A DNA stretch of 47,441 bases, from the NCBI GenBank assembly GCA_020532085.1, contig JAJBAV010000022.1:1-47441 (forward strand). The letters are read 5' to 3'. The notes below the pieces were generated by a model, which was not told the DNA's origin, did not search any database, and saw only the letters and a list, made by a program, of their open reading frames with translations. The position numbers were made by a program, and so were the translations under genes. This stretch comes from Candidatus Cloacimonadota bacterium (GTDB lineage: Bacteria > Cloacimonadota > Cloacimonadia > Cloacimonadales > Cloacimonadaceae). This document shows, one piece after another, positions 25,310-32,968 of the stretch (positions within the stretch are counted from its first letter, which is position 1; the number at the start of each line of letters is the position of its first letter).

Positions 25310-26007
25310 GCCTCGCAGAGGCGAAATAACGATAGCGAGGGTGTGCAGTGAGCGCAGCGAACGGAACCCCTCGTAAGAAGCCCAATACAATATTTGAGCC
25401 CCTCGAGGGCGAAAACAACTTTATCTTGACATCCATCCCCCCCTCAACAATCATACGAAAAAACACATTCAGAGGAGAACTTATGCCCGCCTCATATGCC
25501 CATTTAACCGTCCATATCGTTTTCTCCACCCACAACCACAAAACCTGGCTGAAAACCTGAAATCCGCGACGCCATGCACTCCTACCTGGCCGCGATCATC
25601 AACCGAACAGGCGGCAAGGCGATCAAGGTGGGCGGAACCCAAGACCACATTCACATCCTCTGTTTATTGCCTAAAAATCTCTCACCCGGCGAATTCATGG
25701 CCAAGATCAAGGCGAATTCCAGCAAATGGATCCGCGAAAAACATTTTCCAGACTTCCATTGGCAGGATGGTTACGGGTTGTTTTCGGTGAGTAAATCCGA
25801 CCTGAACAAGGTGAAGGATTACATCGAAAACCAATTGGAACACCATTACAACCTGAGCGCCTGGGAGGAATTTGACAGACTTCTGGCACGACACCAGGAG
25901 GAGTGAGCTTCTGAGCCCACAAGGGGCTCGGGGGTCGTCGTCGTTGCGTTTCGAGGGGCTTCGCTGCGCTCCGCGCCCTCGCTATCGTTCTGCCGCCTCT
26001 GCGAGGC
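25310..26007 (+). mobile_element. IS200-like element flanked by inverted repeats (copy B)
   Basis: A 698-bp unit, a usual IS200 length. The left end (25310 to about 25373) and right end (about 25943-26007, read on minus) share GCCTCGCAGAGGCG, AACGATAGCGAGGG, GAGCGCAGCGAA and CCCCTCG in order. The inner parts carry GAGCCCCTCGAGGGCG on the left and GAGCCCACAAGGGGCTC on the right. The core holds a Y1 transposase gene with a frameshift. TTGACA at 25426-25431, 52 bases before its start, may be its promoter. The ATAGCGAGGG/CCCCTCG motif is shared with copies A and C, so this is the only copy in the window that carries the protein. Confidence 0.72.
25483..25906 (+). pseudogene. tnpA: IS200-like Y1 (HUH) transposase, frameshifted
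   Basis: The single-strand transposase of IS200/IS605-type elements, or a related REP-associated transposase. The first 25 codons (MPASYAHLTVHIVFSTHNHKTW) start at ATG 25483 behind AGAGGAG and stop at 25558. The rest continues in the +1 frame, reading EIRDAMHSYLAAI. Removing one A from the run at 25552-25555 restores a single frame of about 140 residues. The HUH metal motif is DHIHIL, and the likely catalytic tyrosine lies in VKDYIENQLEHH. IFSTHN, SSKWIREK and FHWQDGYGLFSVS are family landmarks. The C-terminus stops after LLARHQEE, short of the usual aromatic tail. A sequencing error in the A-run is possible. Confidence 0.85.
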
Positions 26008-26017
26008 TTTGCCTGGA

Positions 26018-26148
26018 TGCCAGCCTGCGCTGGCATGACGTGGCGCTGGCGTAGAGTGAAGAAAGAGCATAGACGACAGCATATAAAACCCCCAATCATC
26101 TTCCACATCCCCTGGCGTCCATGCCCACTGCGTTCGCTGGACGCCAGG
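26018..26148. repeat. Two hairpins downstream of the IS200-like element
   Basis: TGCCAGC (26018-26024) pairs with GCTGGCA (26029-26035). CCTGGCGTCC (26111-26120) pairs exactly with GGACGCCAGG (26139-26148). They fill part of the 400-base gene-free stretch between the transposase element and the SUMF1-type gene; nothing else recognisable is present before the promoter at 26331. Confidence 0.55.
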
Positions 26149-26330
26149 CTTCTGCGCTGGCTTGAAGTCACCATTTCCGTGGCTTGGCTTCAGCACACAA
26201 GGCCTGTTGACATAATTCAACAAAGCTATGGTTGGCTGAACCGCCTTTCAGCGGGCAAATCAAAATCGTTATCATCCCCCGAGAAGTTTATCCGCGGATG
26301 GAAAAAATAACGGAAACTCGGATTTTATGC

Positions 26331-26359
26331 TTGACAGGATAGACCCGAGCCTGTACCAA
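26331..26359 (+). promoter_or_regulatory. Putative promoter of the SUMF1-type gene
   Basis: TTGACA (26331-26336), a 17-base spacer and TACCAA (26354-26359) stand 50 bases before the start codon. A second AT-rich box, TTATTATATAAC, follows near 26371-26382 and could be an alternative -10. Confidence 0.4.
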
Positions 26360-26408
26360 TCCAAGAGTCCTTATTATATAACGGATAAGAACTTACATGG
26401 GAGGAAAC

Positions 26409-27401
26409 ATGAAATGGAGCATACTGGTCGCCGCGCTGCTGTTGATATTCGCAGCCGGTCCGGGGCTGAGCGCCAGCGGTAATGATCTACAGCTGGTCGA
26501 GGCCGTGGAGGATCTGAGCATTTCCACAAACGGAAGCGATGTGACCCTAAGCTGGAGCCCGGTTGCTGAGGCCACAGAATACAAGGTTTATTCGTCCGTC
26601 TCCGCGGAGGGGGAGTTTTCGGAAGACGCGAACGGGGTTTTCTCCGGCGCCAGCTGGACCGCTCTGGCATCTGGATCCCGCCGCTTTTATCAGGTGACGG
26701 CCCTGATTGATGTCGCACCAGAAGGATTCGCTTTTGTGGAAGGCGGCACCATCAATCCTCCTGATGGCCATTACACCGGCGGCTTGAGCGTGGGAAGTTT
26801 TCATATCGGCAAATATGAAGTCACCAACTTTGAATGGAACGCGGTGATGGGCTACGGTGAACCTGACACCTATCCCCATGGCGATACCTGGTGCTACATC
26901 ATTGTATATTGCAACCAGAGAAGCATACAGGAGGGCCTGTCCCCATGTTATTCACACACCACCTATGGCACTGATCCCGATGACTGGCCTCCTTGGTTCT
27001 TGATCTATGGACAGGACCACAATATTAGCTGTGACTGGTCTGCCACAGGTTACAGGCTGCCCAGCGACGCGGAATGGGAATTCGCGGCCCGGGGCGGTTT
27101 GAACACCAATGGCTGCACGTACAGCGGCAGCAACGATCTGAACGAGGTAGGCTGGTATGTTGAAAACAGCGGATTTGCTGTTCATCAAGTGGGGCAGCTC
27201 GCGCCCAACGAACTGGGGGCCTTTGACATGAGCGGCAACTTTTGGGAATGGTGCTGGGATGAATTTGGAACCAATGCCCGCGTGATCCGCGGCGGTTATT
27301 TTGGCAACAGCCACACCTCCTGCGCCGTCTCGTTCCGCTCCGGCGCTGGTCCTGGAAAATACGGCAACATTGGCTTCCGCGTCTGCAGGACTTCCCCCTG
27401 A
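26409..27401 (+). CDS. Secreted SUMF1/FGE-sulfatase-fold protein with fibronectin III-like domain
   Basis: A 330-residue exported protein: signal peptide about 1-22 (LLLIFAAGPGLSA), a fibronectin III-like domain (about 32-100, VTLSWSPVAEATEYKVY) and a SUMF1-type domain (about 105-330). The latter shows FVEGGTI, FHIGKYEVTNFEWNAVMG, GYRLPSDAEWEFAARGG, FDMSGNFWEWCWD, RVIRGG and IGFRVCR. SUMF1 folds include the formylglycine-generating enzyme but most bacterial secreted members have other or unknown roles; I see no clear pair of active-site cysteines for sulfatase activation. The ATG at 26409 has a strong GGGAGG; an in-frame ATG at 26397 overlaps that site. It is monocistronic, between mobile repeats, with its own promoter. 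Confidence 0.85.
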   Translation: MKWSILVAALLLIFAAGPGLSASGNDLQLVEAVEDLSISTNGSDVTLSWSPVAEATEYKVYSSVSAEGEFSEDANGVFSGASWTALASGSRRFYQVTALIDVAPEGFAFVEGGTINPPDGHYTGGLSVGSFHIGKYEVTNFEWNAVMGYGEPDTYPHGDTWCYIIVYCNQRSIQEGLSPCYSHTTYGTDPDDWPPWFLIYGQDHNISCDWSATGYRLPSDAEWEFAARGGLNTNGCTYSGSNDLNEVGWYVENSGFAVHQVGQLAPNELGAFDMSGNFWEWCWDEFGTNARVIRGGYFGNSHTSCAVSFRSGAGPGKYGNIGFRVCRTSP

Positions 27402-27545
27402 TTTTTGCCTTTCACTAACTAAGAGGATGACACAAACCCGGGCCTCAGAATGGCTCAAGGGGAACCCCAGATGGCGCTGCCTTGCCGCCAGGGTGTGCCC
27501 TTGATCTCATGCTAGGTCCGGGTCCCGGCTTTGCCGGCGCAAGCC

Positions 27546-27580
27546 CTCACGGGCGGTTGAACCACTTGGTTCAGGGAGCA
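27546..27580. repeat. Degenerate end fragment of the palindromic repeat family
   Basis: GCCCTCACGGGC followed by TTGAACCACTTGGTTCA resembles the right end of copy A (GCCCTCACGGGC, CCCACTTGATTTGAAAG). The rest of 27402-27654 shows nothing recognisable. Confidence 0.4.
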
Positions 27581-27654
27581 AAATCCAAGGGGCAGATTCT
27601 ACAAATTCACAGATTCCCCGCTGGGCAGCTCCTGATATTTAACCGTATGAAACA

Positions 27655-27987
27655 AAGGCTCTCATTCAAACTGGGTGGGTTGGCCCTGAGGGCGACAGAC
27701 TATAGCGAGGGTGCGAAGTGACCGGGGTCACTGCGGAGGGCGCAGCGATGCCGTGGGGTGGGAACGGAACCCCTCGTATGAGGAATAAACGAAGGATCGA
27801 ACCCCTTGCGGGCGACAGAACCCCGGAGATCGATTTCTGTGGCCCACAAGGGCTCTCATTTTGTTGTTGCTCTTGTACGAGGGGCTTCGTTCCGCTGCTC
27901 ACCATCGCTATGATCTGTCGCCCTCAGGGCTGGTCTGTCAAGCTACTCATCGATTTAGCCACTCGGTAAGGAAGTGATTTGAAATAG
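27655..27987. mobile_element. Palindromic repeat element, copy C (MITE-like, no gene)
   Basis: The left end reads AAGGCTCTCATTCAAAC, GAGGGCGACAGACTATAGC, GAGGGTGCG and GGAACCCCTCGTA. The right end on minus gives TATTTCAAATCACTTCC, then GAGGGCGACAGATCATAGC, ATGGTGAGCAG and AAGCCCCTCGTAC. The inner right part, GGCCCACAAGGGCTC, matches the inner right part of copy B. No coding sequence lies inside. The right outer end carries about 40 extra bases before its TTTCAAA terminus. Confidence 0.7.
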
Positions 27988-28018
27988 ACAATGGCCAAGT
28001 CTGCGCAGCACTTTTCGC

Positions 28019-28047
28019 TTGACAGAAAAAGGGCCGTCAAAAAGTGT
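28019..28047 (+). promoter_or_regulatory. Putative promoter of tRNA-Asp
   Basis: TTGACA (28019-28024) lies 60 bases before the tRNA. The -10 is unclear: AAGTGT stands at a 17-base spacer, while TAAACT (28051-28056) is too far from the -35 box. Confidence 0.3.
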
Positions 28048-28078
28048 GCCTAAACTTGATAAGTGAATGAACAGCGCC

Positions 28079-28156
28079 GGGGGCGTAGTTCAGTTTGGTT
28101 AGAACGTCTGCCTGTCACGCAGAAGGCCGCGAGTTCGAGTCTCGTCGCTCCCGCCA
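28079..28156 (+). tRNA. tRNA-Asp (anticodon GTC)
   Basis: A 78-base tRNA with encoded CCA. The acceptor stem pairs GGGGGCG (28079-28085) with CGCTCCC (28146-28152), including one G-U pair; the discriminator is G. The anticodon stem TCTGC/GCAGA encloses CTGTCAC with anticodon GTC at 28114-28116. The T arm shows GTTCGAGTC. It stands alone next to repeat copy C. Confidence 0.97.
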
Positions 28157-28164
28157 TAATACTC

Positions 28165-28193
28165 GGATGCCGGAAACGGCATCCTTTTTTTTT
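28165..28193 (+). terminator. Strong Rho-independent terminator after tRNA-Asp
   Basis: A perfect 8-bp stem GGATGCCG/CGGCATCC closed by a GAAA tetraloop is followed by nine T residues (28185-28193). It starts 8 bases after the tRNA CCA end. Confidence 0.95.
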
Positions 28194-28233
28194 GAGGGGG
28201 AGCGGATCCCCCGAGGCCGGGAGACCTGAACGA

Positions 28234-29232
28234 ATGAGAGAGACAAACGAACGCGAGTGCATGCATTACCAAACCCTGGAGGGTCAGGCGGTACGCTGTC
28301 TGCTTTGCCCGCACCACTGCCGTTTGGAGGCGGGGCAGAGGGGCCTCTGCCGGGGACGGGCCAACATCGACGGGAAGCTGATGGCGATAAACTACGCCCG
28401 CAGCATCGGGGTGGCGCTGGATCCCATCGAGAAAAAGCCTCTTTACCATTTCCGGCCAGGATCACGCGTCATCTCTTTGGGCCCCAATTCCTGCAACTTG
28501 AGCTGTTTTTTCTGCCAGAACTCCAACAGCAGCCAGGAAGAATGCCTCACCCGCCGGATGAGCCCGGAGGAGTTGCGCGACTTGGTACAGAGGGAGAGTG
28601 GGGAAGAGGCGCGGCAAGTGGCTTTCACCTACACCGAACCGCTCACCTGGTACGAATACATTTACGACTTCGCCCAGCTGGCCCGTGAGGTGGACATCGT
28701 GCTGGTGACCAACGCTTTCATCGATCCGGAACCCCTGGATGAGCTTTTACCATACGTCAAGGCGATGAACATAGACCTTAAATCGATGCGAACGGAGTTT
28801 TACCAAAAGCATTGCGGCGCCACGCTGGAACCCGTTCTGAGAAACATCAGGAGCGTGTTTGAAGCGGGCGTGCATCTGGAGCTGACCAATCTGCTAATCC
28901 CCGGGCTTAACGATTCCGAAGCGGAGATCAAGGAACTGGTGGAGTTCGTGTCCGGGCTTGGCAAAGAGATCCCGCTGCACTTTTCAGCCTATCACCCTGC
29001 TTTCCGAGCAATTATCCCGGCCACCCCGGAAAACACGGTCCTGCAGGCTTGCCGGATCGCCTCACGCAAGCTGGACCACGTTTACGCCGGCAACATCCGT
29101 TCCGCGGAATTCCAGGCCACCCTCTGTCCAAACTGCTCATCGGAAGTGATCTCCGCGCGCAGGCAGCCGCTGGCCTTGACGGCTGAAGGCTGCTGTTCCC
29201 ACTGTTCCCAGCCTATCCACGGGGTGTTTTGA
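28234..29232 (+). CDS. amrS: AmmeMemoRadiSam-type radical SAM enzyme
   Basis: A 332-residue radical SAM protein of the AmrS/PflA-related group. The cluster-binding motif is CNLSCFFCQN with C87, C91 and C94. The N-terminus has the family's cysteine pattern VRCLLCPHHC (C22, C25, C29) and GLCRGRANIDGKL, and the C-terminus has two CxxC-type pairs (CPNC and CSHC) suggesting a zinc or extra-cluster site. Members usually accompany AMMECR1 and Memo proteins; neither is present here. The reaction is not firmly established. The ATG at 28234 has GGGAG ten bases upstream; ATG 28261 is an alternative. The frame is open upstream through the tRNA but that part is not coding. The stop overlaps the next ATG. 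Confidence 0.87.
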   Translation: MRETNERECMHYQTLEGQAVRCLLCPHHCRLEAGQRGLCRGRANIDGKLMAINYARSIGVALDPIEKKPLYHFRPGSRVISLGPNSCNLSCFFCQNSNSSQEECLTRRMSPEELRDLVQRESGEEARQVAFTYTEPLTWYEYIYDFAQLAREVDIVLVTNAFIDPEPLDELLPYVKAMNIDLKSMRTEFYQKHCGATLEPVLRNIRSVFEAGVHLELTNLLIPGLNDSEAEIKELVEFVSGLGKEIPLHFSAYHPAFRAIIPATPENTVLQACRIASRKLDHVYAGNIRSAEFQATLCPNCSSEVISARRQPLALTAEGCCSHCSQPIHGVF

Positions 29233-29597
29233 TGTTCCGCCGGCTGCGCGAGCACATGAGCCTCGCGGATTTTTTACTGATCCTGGCTGTGGTCGCGGCC
29301 ATCATCGCCAGCGGCTTCATGTTCCTCAGAAAAGACGAACAGCGCTATGTGCATATCTACAAGGACAACCTGGCCGTGGGCGTCTATCCTCTGGACAAAG
29401 ACCGGGTGATCCGTATCGACACGCACAACACGGTGGAGATCAGAAACGGCAAAGTGCGAATGCTGGCTGCCGACTGTCCGGACAAGCGTTGCGTGAAACA
29501 GGGCGCCGGCGACGTGCTGCCGATAGTGTGCCTGCCCAACCGGGTGGTGGTGGAGATCCGTTCCAGCAACGCCGAGCGGGGACTGATAGTCCAGTGA
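29232..29597 (+). CDS. NusG domain II-containing membrane-anchored protein
   Basis: A 121-residue protein with one N-terminal transmembrane helix (about 13-32, DFLLILAVVAAIIASGFMF) and a C-terminal NusG_II domain exposed outside the cytoplasm. The domain shows VYPLDKDRVIRID, the cysteine-bearing DCPDKRCVKQG and IVCLPNRVVVEI, which are the family's conserved segments. Function is unknown; such proteins often lie near flavin-insertion (ApbE) or redox genes, and an apbE gene occurs 12 kb away in this window. The ATG overlaps the amrS stop by one base. Confidence 0.88.
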   Translation: MFRRLREHMSLADFLLILAVVAAIIASGFMFLRKDEQRYVHIYKDNLAVGVYPLDKDRVIRIDTHNTVEIRNGKVRMLAADCPDKRCVKQGAGDVLPIVCLPNRVVVEIRSSNAERGLIVQ

Positions 29598-29604
29598 GGT
29601 CATC

Positions 29605-31572
29605 ATGTTGAATTTTGTAATCTACGTTTCCGACCACGGCTTTGGGCATGCCACCCGCATGGCCGCCCTGGCGGAGGAATTCATCCGCTTCGGCATCTTC
29701 GTGCACATCCGCAGCGCGCGACCGGAGTTCCTCTGGCAAGGACTGGACCCCAACTACAGCGAGATCCACGCCCAGGCCACTGATGTGGGAGTGAAGCACG
29801 GCACCAACCTTACCGCCGACCTGGAGGCCACCCGGGCAGCCTTGTTGGACCTGATGGGGCAGAGGCTGCAGATCGTGGAGCGGGAGGTGGAGTTCCTGCG
29901 GAGTGAAAAGATCGACCTCATCATCGCCGACGTCCCCTGGCTGGCTGTGGAAGCTGGAACCTACGCGGGCGTGCCGGTTTTTGCCGTCTCCAATTTCGAC
30001 TGGGTGTTCATATATGAAAGGCTGTTCCGCCCCAGCGCGGAACTGAGGCCGGTGTTGAATACCATCTTTGGCCTCTATCAGCGGGTGGACCGCGCTTTCA
30101 GGCTGCCAATGAGTTCTCCAGCGAGCATGGGCAGCTTTCGCAAACTGGAAAAAACCGGGCTGGTGGCGGCCAGAAGGATGTCAAATCCTGATCTGATCAG
30201 GGATATGGGCATCGATCCCGGCCAGCCGCTGCTGGTTTGTTCCTTTGGCGGGGCAGGAGAGATGGAACTGGACCTGAAGAAGCTTTGCGCCGCTTTCGCG
30301 GGAACGGTGGCAACTTCCGGAAACCTCAAGAGCGCTGGCAATCACATCTGCGTGCCCCGGGAAACAGATTTCTCCTCATTGATCGGAGCGGCGGACATTT
30401 TACTCACCAAACCCGGCTACGGCAGTTTCGCGGAGTCCATCCAGAGCGGAAAGCACCTCATCTTCAGCCCCCGCGCCAACTATCCCGAGGAAGATGTCCT
30501 GATCCGCGGCATCGCCGGCTATCCCGCCAAAACGGAACTGCCCTCCCTGCTGCTTTCGCAGGCAGAGTGGAAACGTGTCTTCAAATCCATCCAAGACGGT
30601 CAAAAGCCGGTGAAAAAGGTGCCGAACGCCAACGCCGCCGTGGCCGCGCTGATCATCCGCAGGTACATGGAACTGCGTTATGGCGGCAGGAAATTGCTCT
30701 CGGTCTTTGATGCGGGATCCAACAACCTGAATTACTCGCTCTGCGAAGCCGGAAAGCCCCGACCCATCCACACCGCGCAGATCAGGACCGGCCTGGGCCA
30801 CGAATACCATGAGCTGGAAGACGGACGGGTGAGCGTGCCAGCCAGGCAACTGGCAGGGTTCAAACGCGCCGTGGCAGGATTCATGCGCTACGACCGGGGC
30901 ATAGTTTCCCACAAACAGGTGCTGGCCACCGGCATCCATCGCCGCGGCGATTTCAGCGCGGACCTCGCCAACTGGTTCCAAACGCGGTGGAACGCGCCCT
31001 ATAAAGTTTTGAGCGGCAGGGATGAAGCCGAACTGGCGGCCCTGGCGGCCAAAGACCTTGTTCCGGAAGGCAGGCAGGCGGTGATCGTGGATATCGGCGG
31101 TTTTTCCACGGAGATCGTTTCGGCCGGAGCACCTTCCAAACCATCTCCAACCAGCCTGCCGTTGGGTTTGCTGACCCTGAACCAGGCCAGTCTGGACGGC
31201 CGTGAAGCCGAACCGCTGATCCTCGAGCAATTGGAAAAACTTGCTGCCCTTGCGGCTGAGACGGTGATCTGCGTGGGACTATCCGCTGTTTTACTGGCCA
31301 AGATCATCAGGCAGATCCCCAAGTACCAGCCGGCGCGAATCCACGGCCTCAGGATCAGCCGGCAGGAATTGCTGCGGTTTCAACAACAAGCCGCGGAGGG
31401 CGACCCAAACTGTCTGATGCGCTGGTCTGTGGAGCGTCAGTCGTTGCCCTTCCTGAGCCTCAGCGCCCGCTTTTACACGCTTCTGCTGGACAAATTCGGC
31501 GCCTCGGAATTTATTGTCTGTCATTATGGAATATCAAGCGGATACAATCTTTGGAAGAAACGCAAGCGCTGA
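29605..31572 (+). CDS. Fusion of a GT-B glycosyltransferase-like domain and a Ppx/GppA-like domain
   Basis: A 655-residue two-domain cytoplasmic protein. Residues 1-355 resemble MurG-type GT-B glycosyltransferases and the N-terminal part of plant L-arabinokinase: YVSDHGFGHATRMAALAEEF at the start, IIADVPWLAVEAGTYAGVP, VCSFGGAGE and the nucleotide-sugar segment GAADILLTKPGYGSFAESI. Residues about 365-655 resemble exopolyphosphatase/GppA proteins of the ASKHA fold: SVFDAGSNNLNYSLCE (D369, first phosphate loop), RTGLG, VLSGRDEAELAALAA and VIVDIGGFSTEIV (D496, second loop). The second loop has F where the usual motif has a third glycine, so activity may be altered. No frameshift or stop marks a join. 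It lies 7 bases after the NusG_II gene. Substrates are unknown. Confidence 0.82.
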   Translation: MLNFVIYVSDHGFGHATRMAALAEEFIRFGIFVHIRSARPEFLWQGLDPNYSEIHAQATDVGVKHGTNLTADLEATRAALLDLMGQRLQIVEREVEFLRSEKIDLIIADVPWLAVEAGTYAGVPVFAVSNFDWVFIYERLFRPSAELRPVLNTIFGLYQRVDRAFRLPMSSPASMGSFRKLEKTGLVAARRMSNPDLIRDMGIDPGQPLLVCSFGGAGEMELDLKKLCAAFAGTVATSGNLKSAGNHICVPRETDFSSLIGAADILLTKPGYGSFAESIQSGKHLIFSPRANYPEEDVLIRGIAGYPAKTELPSLLLSQAEWKRVFKSIQDGQKPVKKVPNANAAVAALIIRRYMELRYGGRKLLSVFDAGSNNLNYSLCEAGKPRPIHTAQIRTGLGHEYHELEDGRVSVPARQLAGFKRAVAGFMRYDRGIVSHKQVLATGIHRRGDFSADLANWFQTRWNAPYKVLSGRDEAELAALAAKDLVPEGRQAVIVDIGGFSTEIVSAGAPSKPSPTSLPLGLLTLNQASLDGREAEPLILEQLEKLAALAAETVICVGLSAVLLAKIIRQIPKYQPARIHGLRISRQELLRFQQQAAEGDPNCLMRWSVERQSLPFLSLSARFYTLLLDKFGASEFIVCHYGISSGYNLWKKRKR

Positions 31573-31576
31573 AAAG

Positions 31577-32854
31577 ATGAAGTTTTACATCGAAACCTAC
31601 GGCTGCCAGATGAACGTCTCGGACAGCGAACTGGTTGGCTCCATCCTCCTCGGCGCCGGCTGGGAACCCGCGCCCTCAATCGACGCGGCCGACCTCATCC
31701 TCTTCAACACCTGCTCCGTGCGCAAACACGCTGAGGATCGGGTGTTGGGGCGCATTTCCAACGAACGTCACCGCAAACAGCTGAAACCCGCGCTAAAGAT
31801 CGCCGTGATCGGCTGCATGGCCCAAAGAATGGGGAAGAGGCTGCTGGACAGCGACATCGGCGTGGACTACGTGGTGGGGGTGGACCGGTATCTGGAACTC
31901 CCAGCCCTGCTTGATCAGCCAGGCGGCCAGGATACGGATTTCGACTTTCAACAGTTCTATCCAGGCTTGCGGCCCCTGCATGGCAACAAAACCTGCGCCT
32001 TCGTGACCATCATGCGCGGCTGTGACAATTTCTGTTCCTACTGCATCGTGCCCCACGTGCGGGGACGGGAGCGCAGCGTGGATTTCCGCCAGATCCTCTC
32101 CGAGGTGCGCGCCTGTGGCGACAACGGATTGAAAGATGTCACTTTACTGGGGCAAAATGTCAATTCATACCGCTGGGGCGGCTACGATTTTCCCCGCCTG
32201 CTGCGGGAACTGAACCAGGTGGATTCCATTCAACGGCTGCGTTTCGTAACTTCCCATCCCAAAGACCTTTCGGACGGACTGATCGAAGCGATGGCCGCCG
32301 GCGGCAAGATCTGCGAACATCTCCATCTGCCTTTGCAGAGCGGCAACAACGGGGTTCTGAAGGCCATGAACCGCAAATACACGATCGAAGTTTACCTGCG
32401 CCTGGTGCAAAAGCTAAGGGCGGCCATGCCGGAAATATCCCTGACCACCGATCTCATAGCCGGTTTCCCCGGTGAAAGCGAGGCGGATTTCTCGGATACC
32501 CTGCAGGTGATGCGCGAGGTCCGCTACGACCACGCTTTTTGCTTTAAATACAGCGAACGCGAGGGCACATCGGCCTGCGGCCTGCCGCACCAAGTGCCGG
32601 AAGCGGAACGCCTGCGCCGTTTGCAGGAGATGATCGAACTCCAGCGCGGGATCACCTTGGCAAAGTTCTCCGCCCAGACCGGCAAGGATGTTGAGGTCTA
32701 TGTGGAAAGCCTGAGCAGAAAATCCCAGCAAATGGTTTCCGGGAAGACCCGTGATTACAAGATCGCCGTGTTGAGCGGCGACGCCACCGACATCGGCAAA
32801 CTTAAGACCGCCCGGGTGATGAAAGCGACGGCCGGGACCCTGATCTGCGCATGA
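31577..32854 (+). CDS. miaB: tRNA-2-methylthio-N6-dimethylallyladenosine synthase
   Basis: A 425-residue radical SAM methylthiotransferase that adds the 2-methylthio group to i6A37 of tRNAs reading UNN codons. The N-terminal UPF0004 domain holds three cysteines for the auxiliary cluster (YGCQMN, NTCSVR, GCMAQR). The radical SAM motif is CDNFCSYC with C149, C153 and C156, followed by IVPHVRGRERS, which separates MiaB from RimO and MtaB. A C-terminal TRAM domain follows (about 360-425). I start at ATG 31577, where homology begins, five bases after the preceding gene; the ribosome binding site is weak. An in-frame ATG at 31526 would overlap that gene. Confidence 0.95.
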   Translation: MKFYIETYGCQMNVSDSELVGSILLGAGWEPAPSIDAADLILFNTCSVRKHAEDRVLGRISNERHRKQLKPALKIAVIGCMAQRMGKRLLDSDIGVDYVVGVDRYLELPALLDQPGGQDTDFDFQQFYPGLRPLHGNKTCAFVTIMRGCDNFCSYCIVPHVRGRERSVDFRQILSEVRACGDNGLKDVTLLGQNVNSYRWGGYDFPRLLRELNQVDSIQRLRFVTSHPKDLSDGLIEAMAAGGKICEHLHLPLQSGNNGVLKAMNRKYTIEVYLRLVQKLRAAMPEISLTTDLIAGFPGESEADFSDTLQVMREVRYDHAFCFKYSEREGTSACGLPHQVPEAERLRRLQEMIELQRGITLAKFSAQTGKDVEVYVESLSRKSQQMVSGKTRDYKIAVLSGDATDIGKLKTARVMKATAGTLICA

Positions 32855-32906
32855 GCAGCCTGGCAGCCAAGCTTGCTGATAAGACATGTTATGTAAACTT
32901 GCATAC

Positions 32907-32943
32907 GGGAGAGTTAAGTTCTTGAGGCTCAGCCTGCTCTCCC
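32907..32943 (+). promoter_or_regulatory. Leader hairpin upstream of yicC
   Basis: GGGAGAG (32907-32913) pairs with CTCTCCC (32937-32943), with a small inner AGGC/GCCT stem. It lies 25 bases before the yicC start with no T-tract, so it may be a leader structure rather than a terminator. TAAACTTG at about 32894 may be part of a promoter. Confidence 0.35.
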
Positions 32944-32968
32944 CCACGACAATGATAAGGACAGCACC

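Noticed and set aside
24667-27987. CRISPR array, considered because of recurring motifs
   Set aside because: The repeats are long, imperfect and inverted, with no regular spacers and no cas genes nearby.
28063-28233. N-terminal extension of the AmrS frame
   Set aside because: It reads through the tRNA-Asp gene and its terminator, so it cannot be the coding start.
30700-31572. Separate ppx/gppA gene
   Set aside because: There is no stop, start or ribosome binding site between the two domains; the frame is continuous from 29605.
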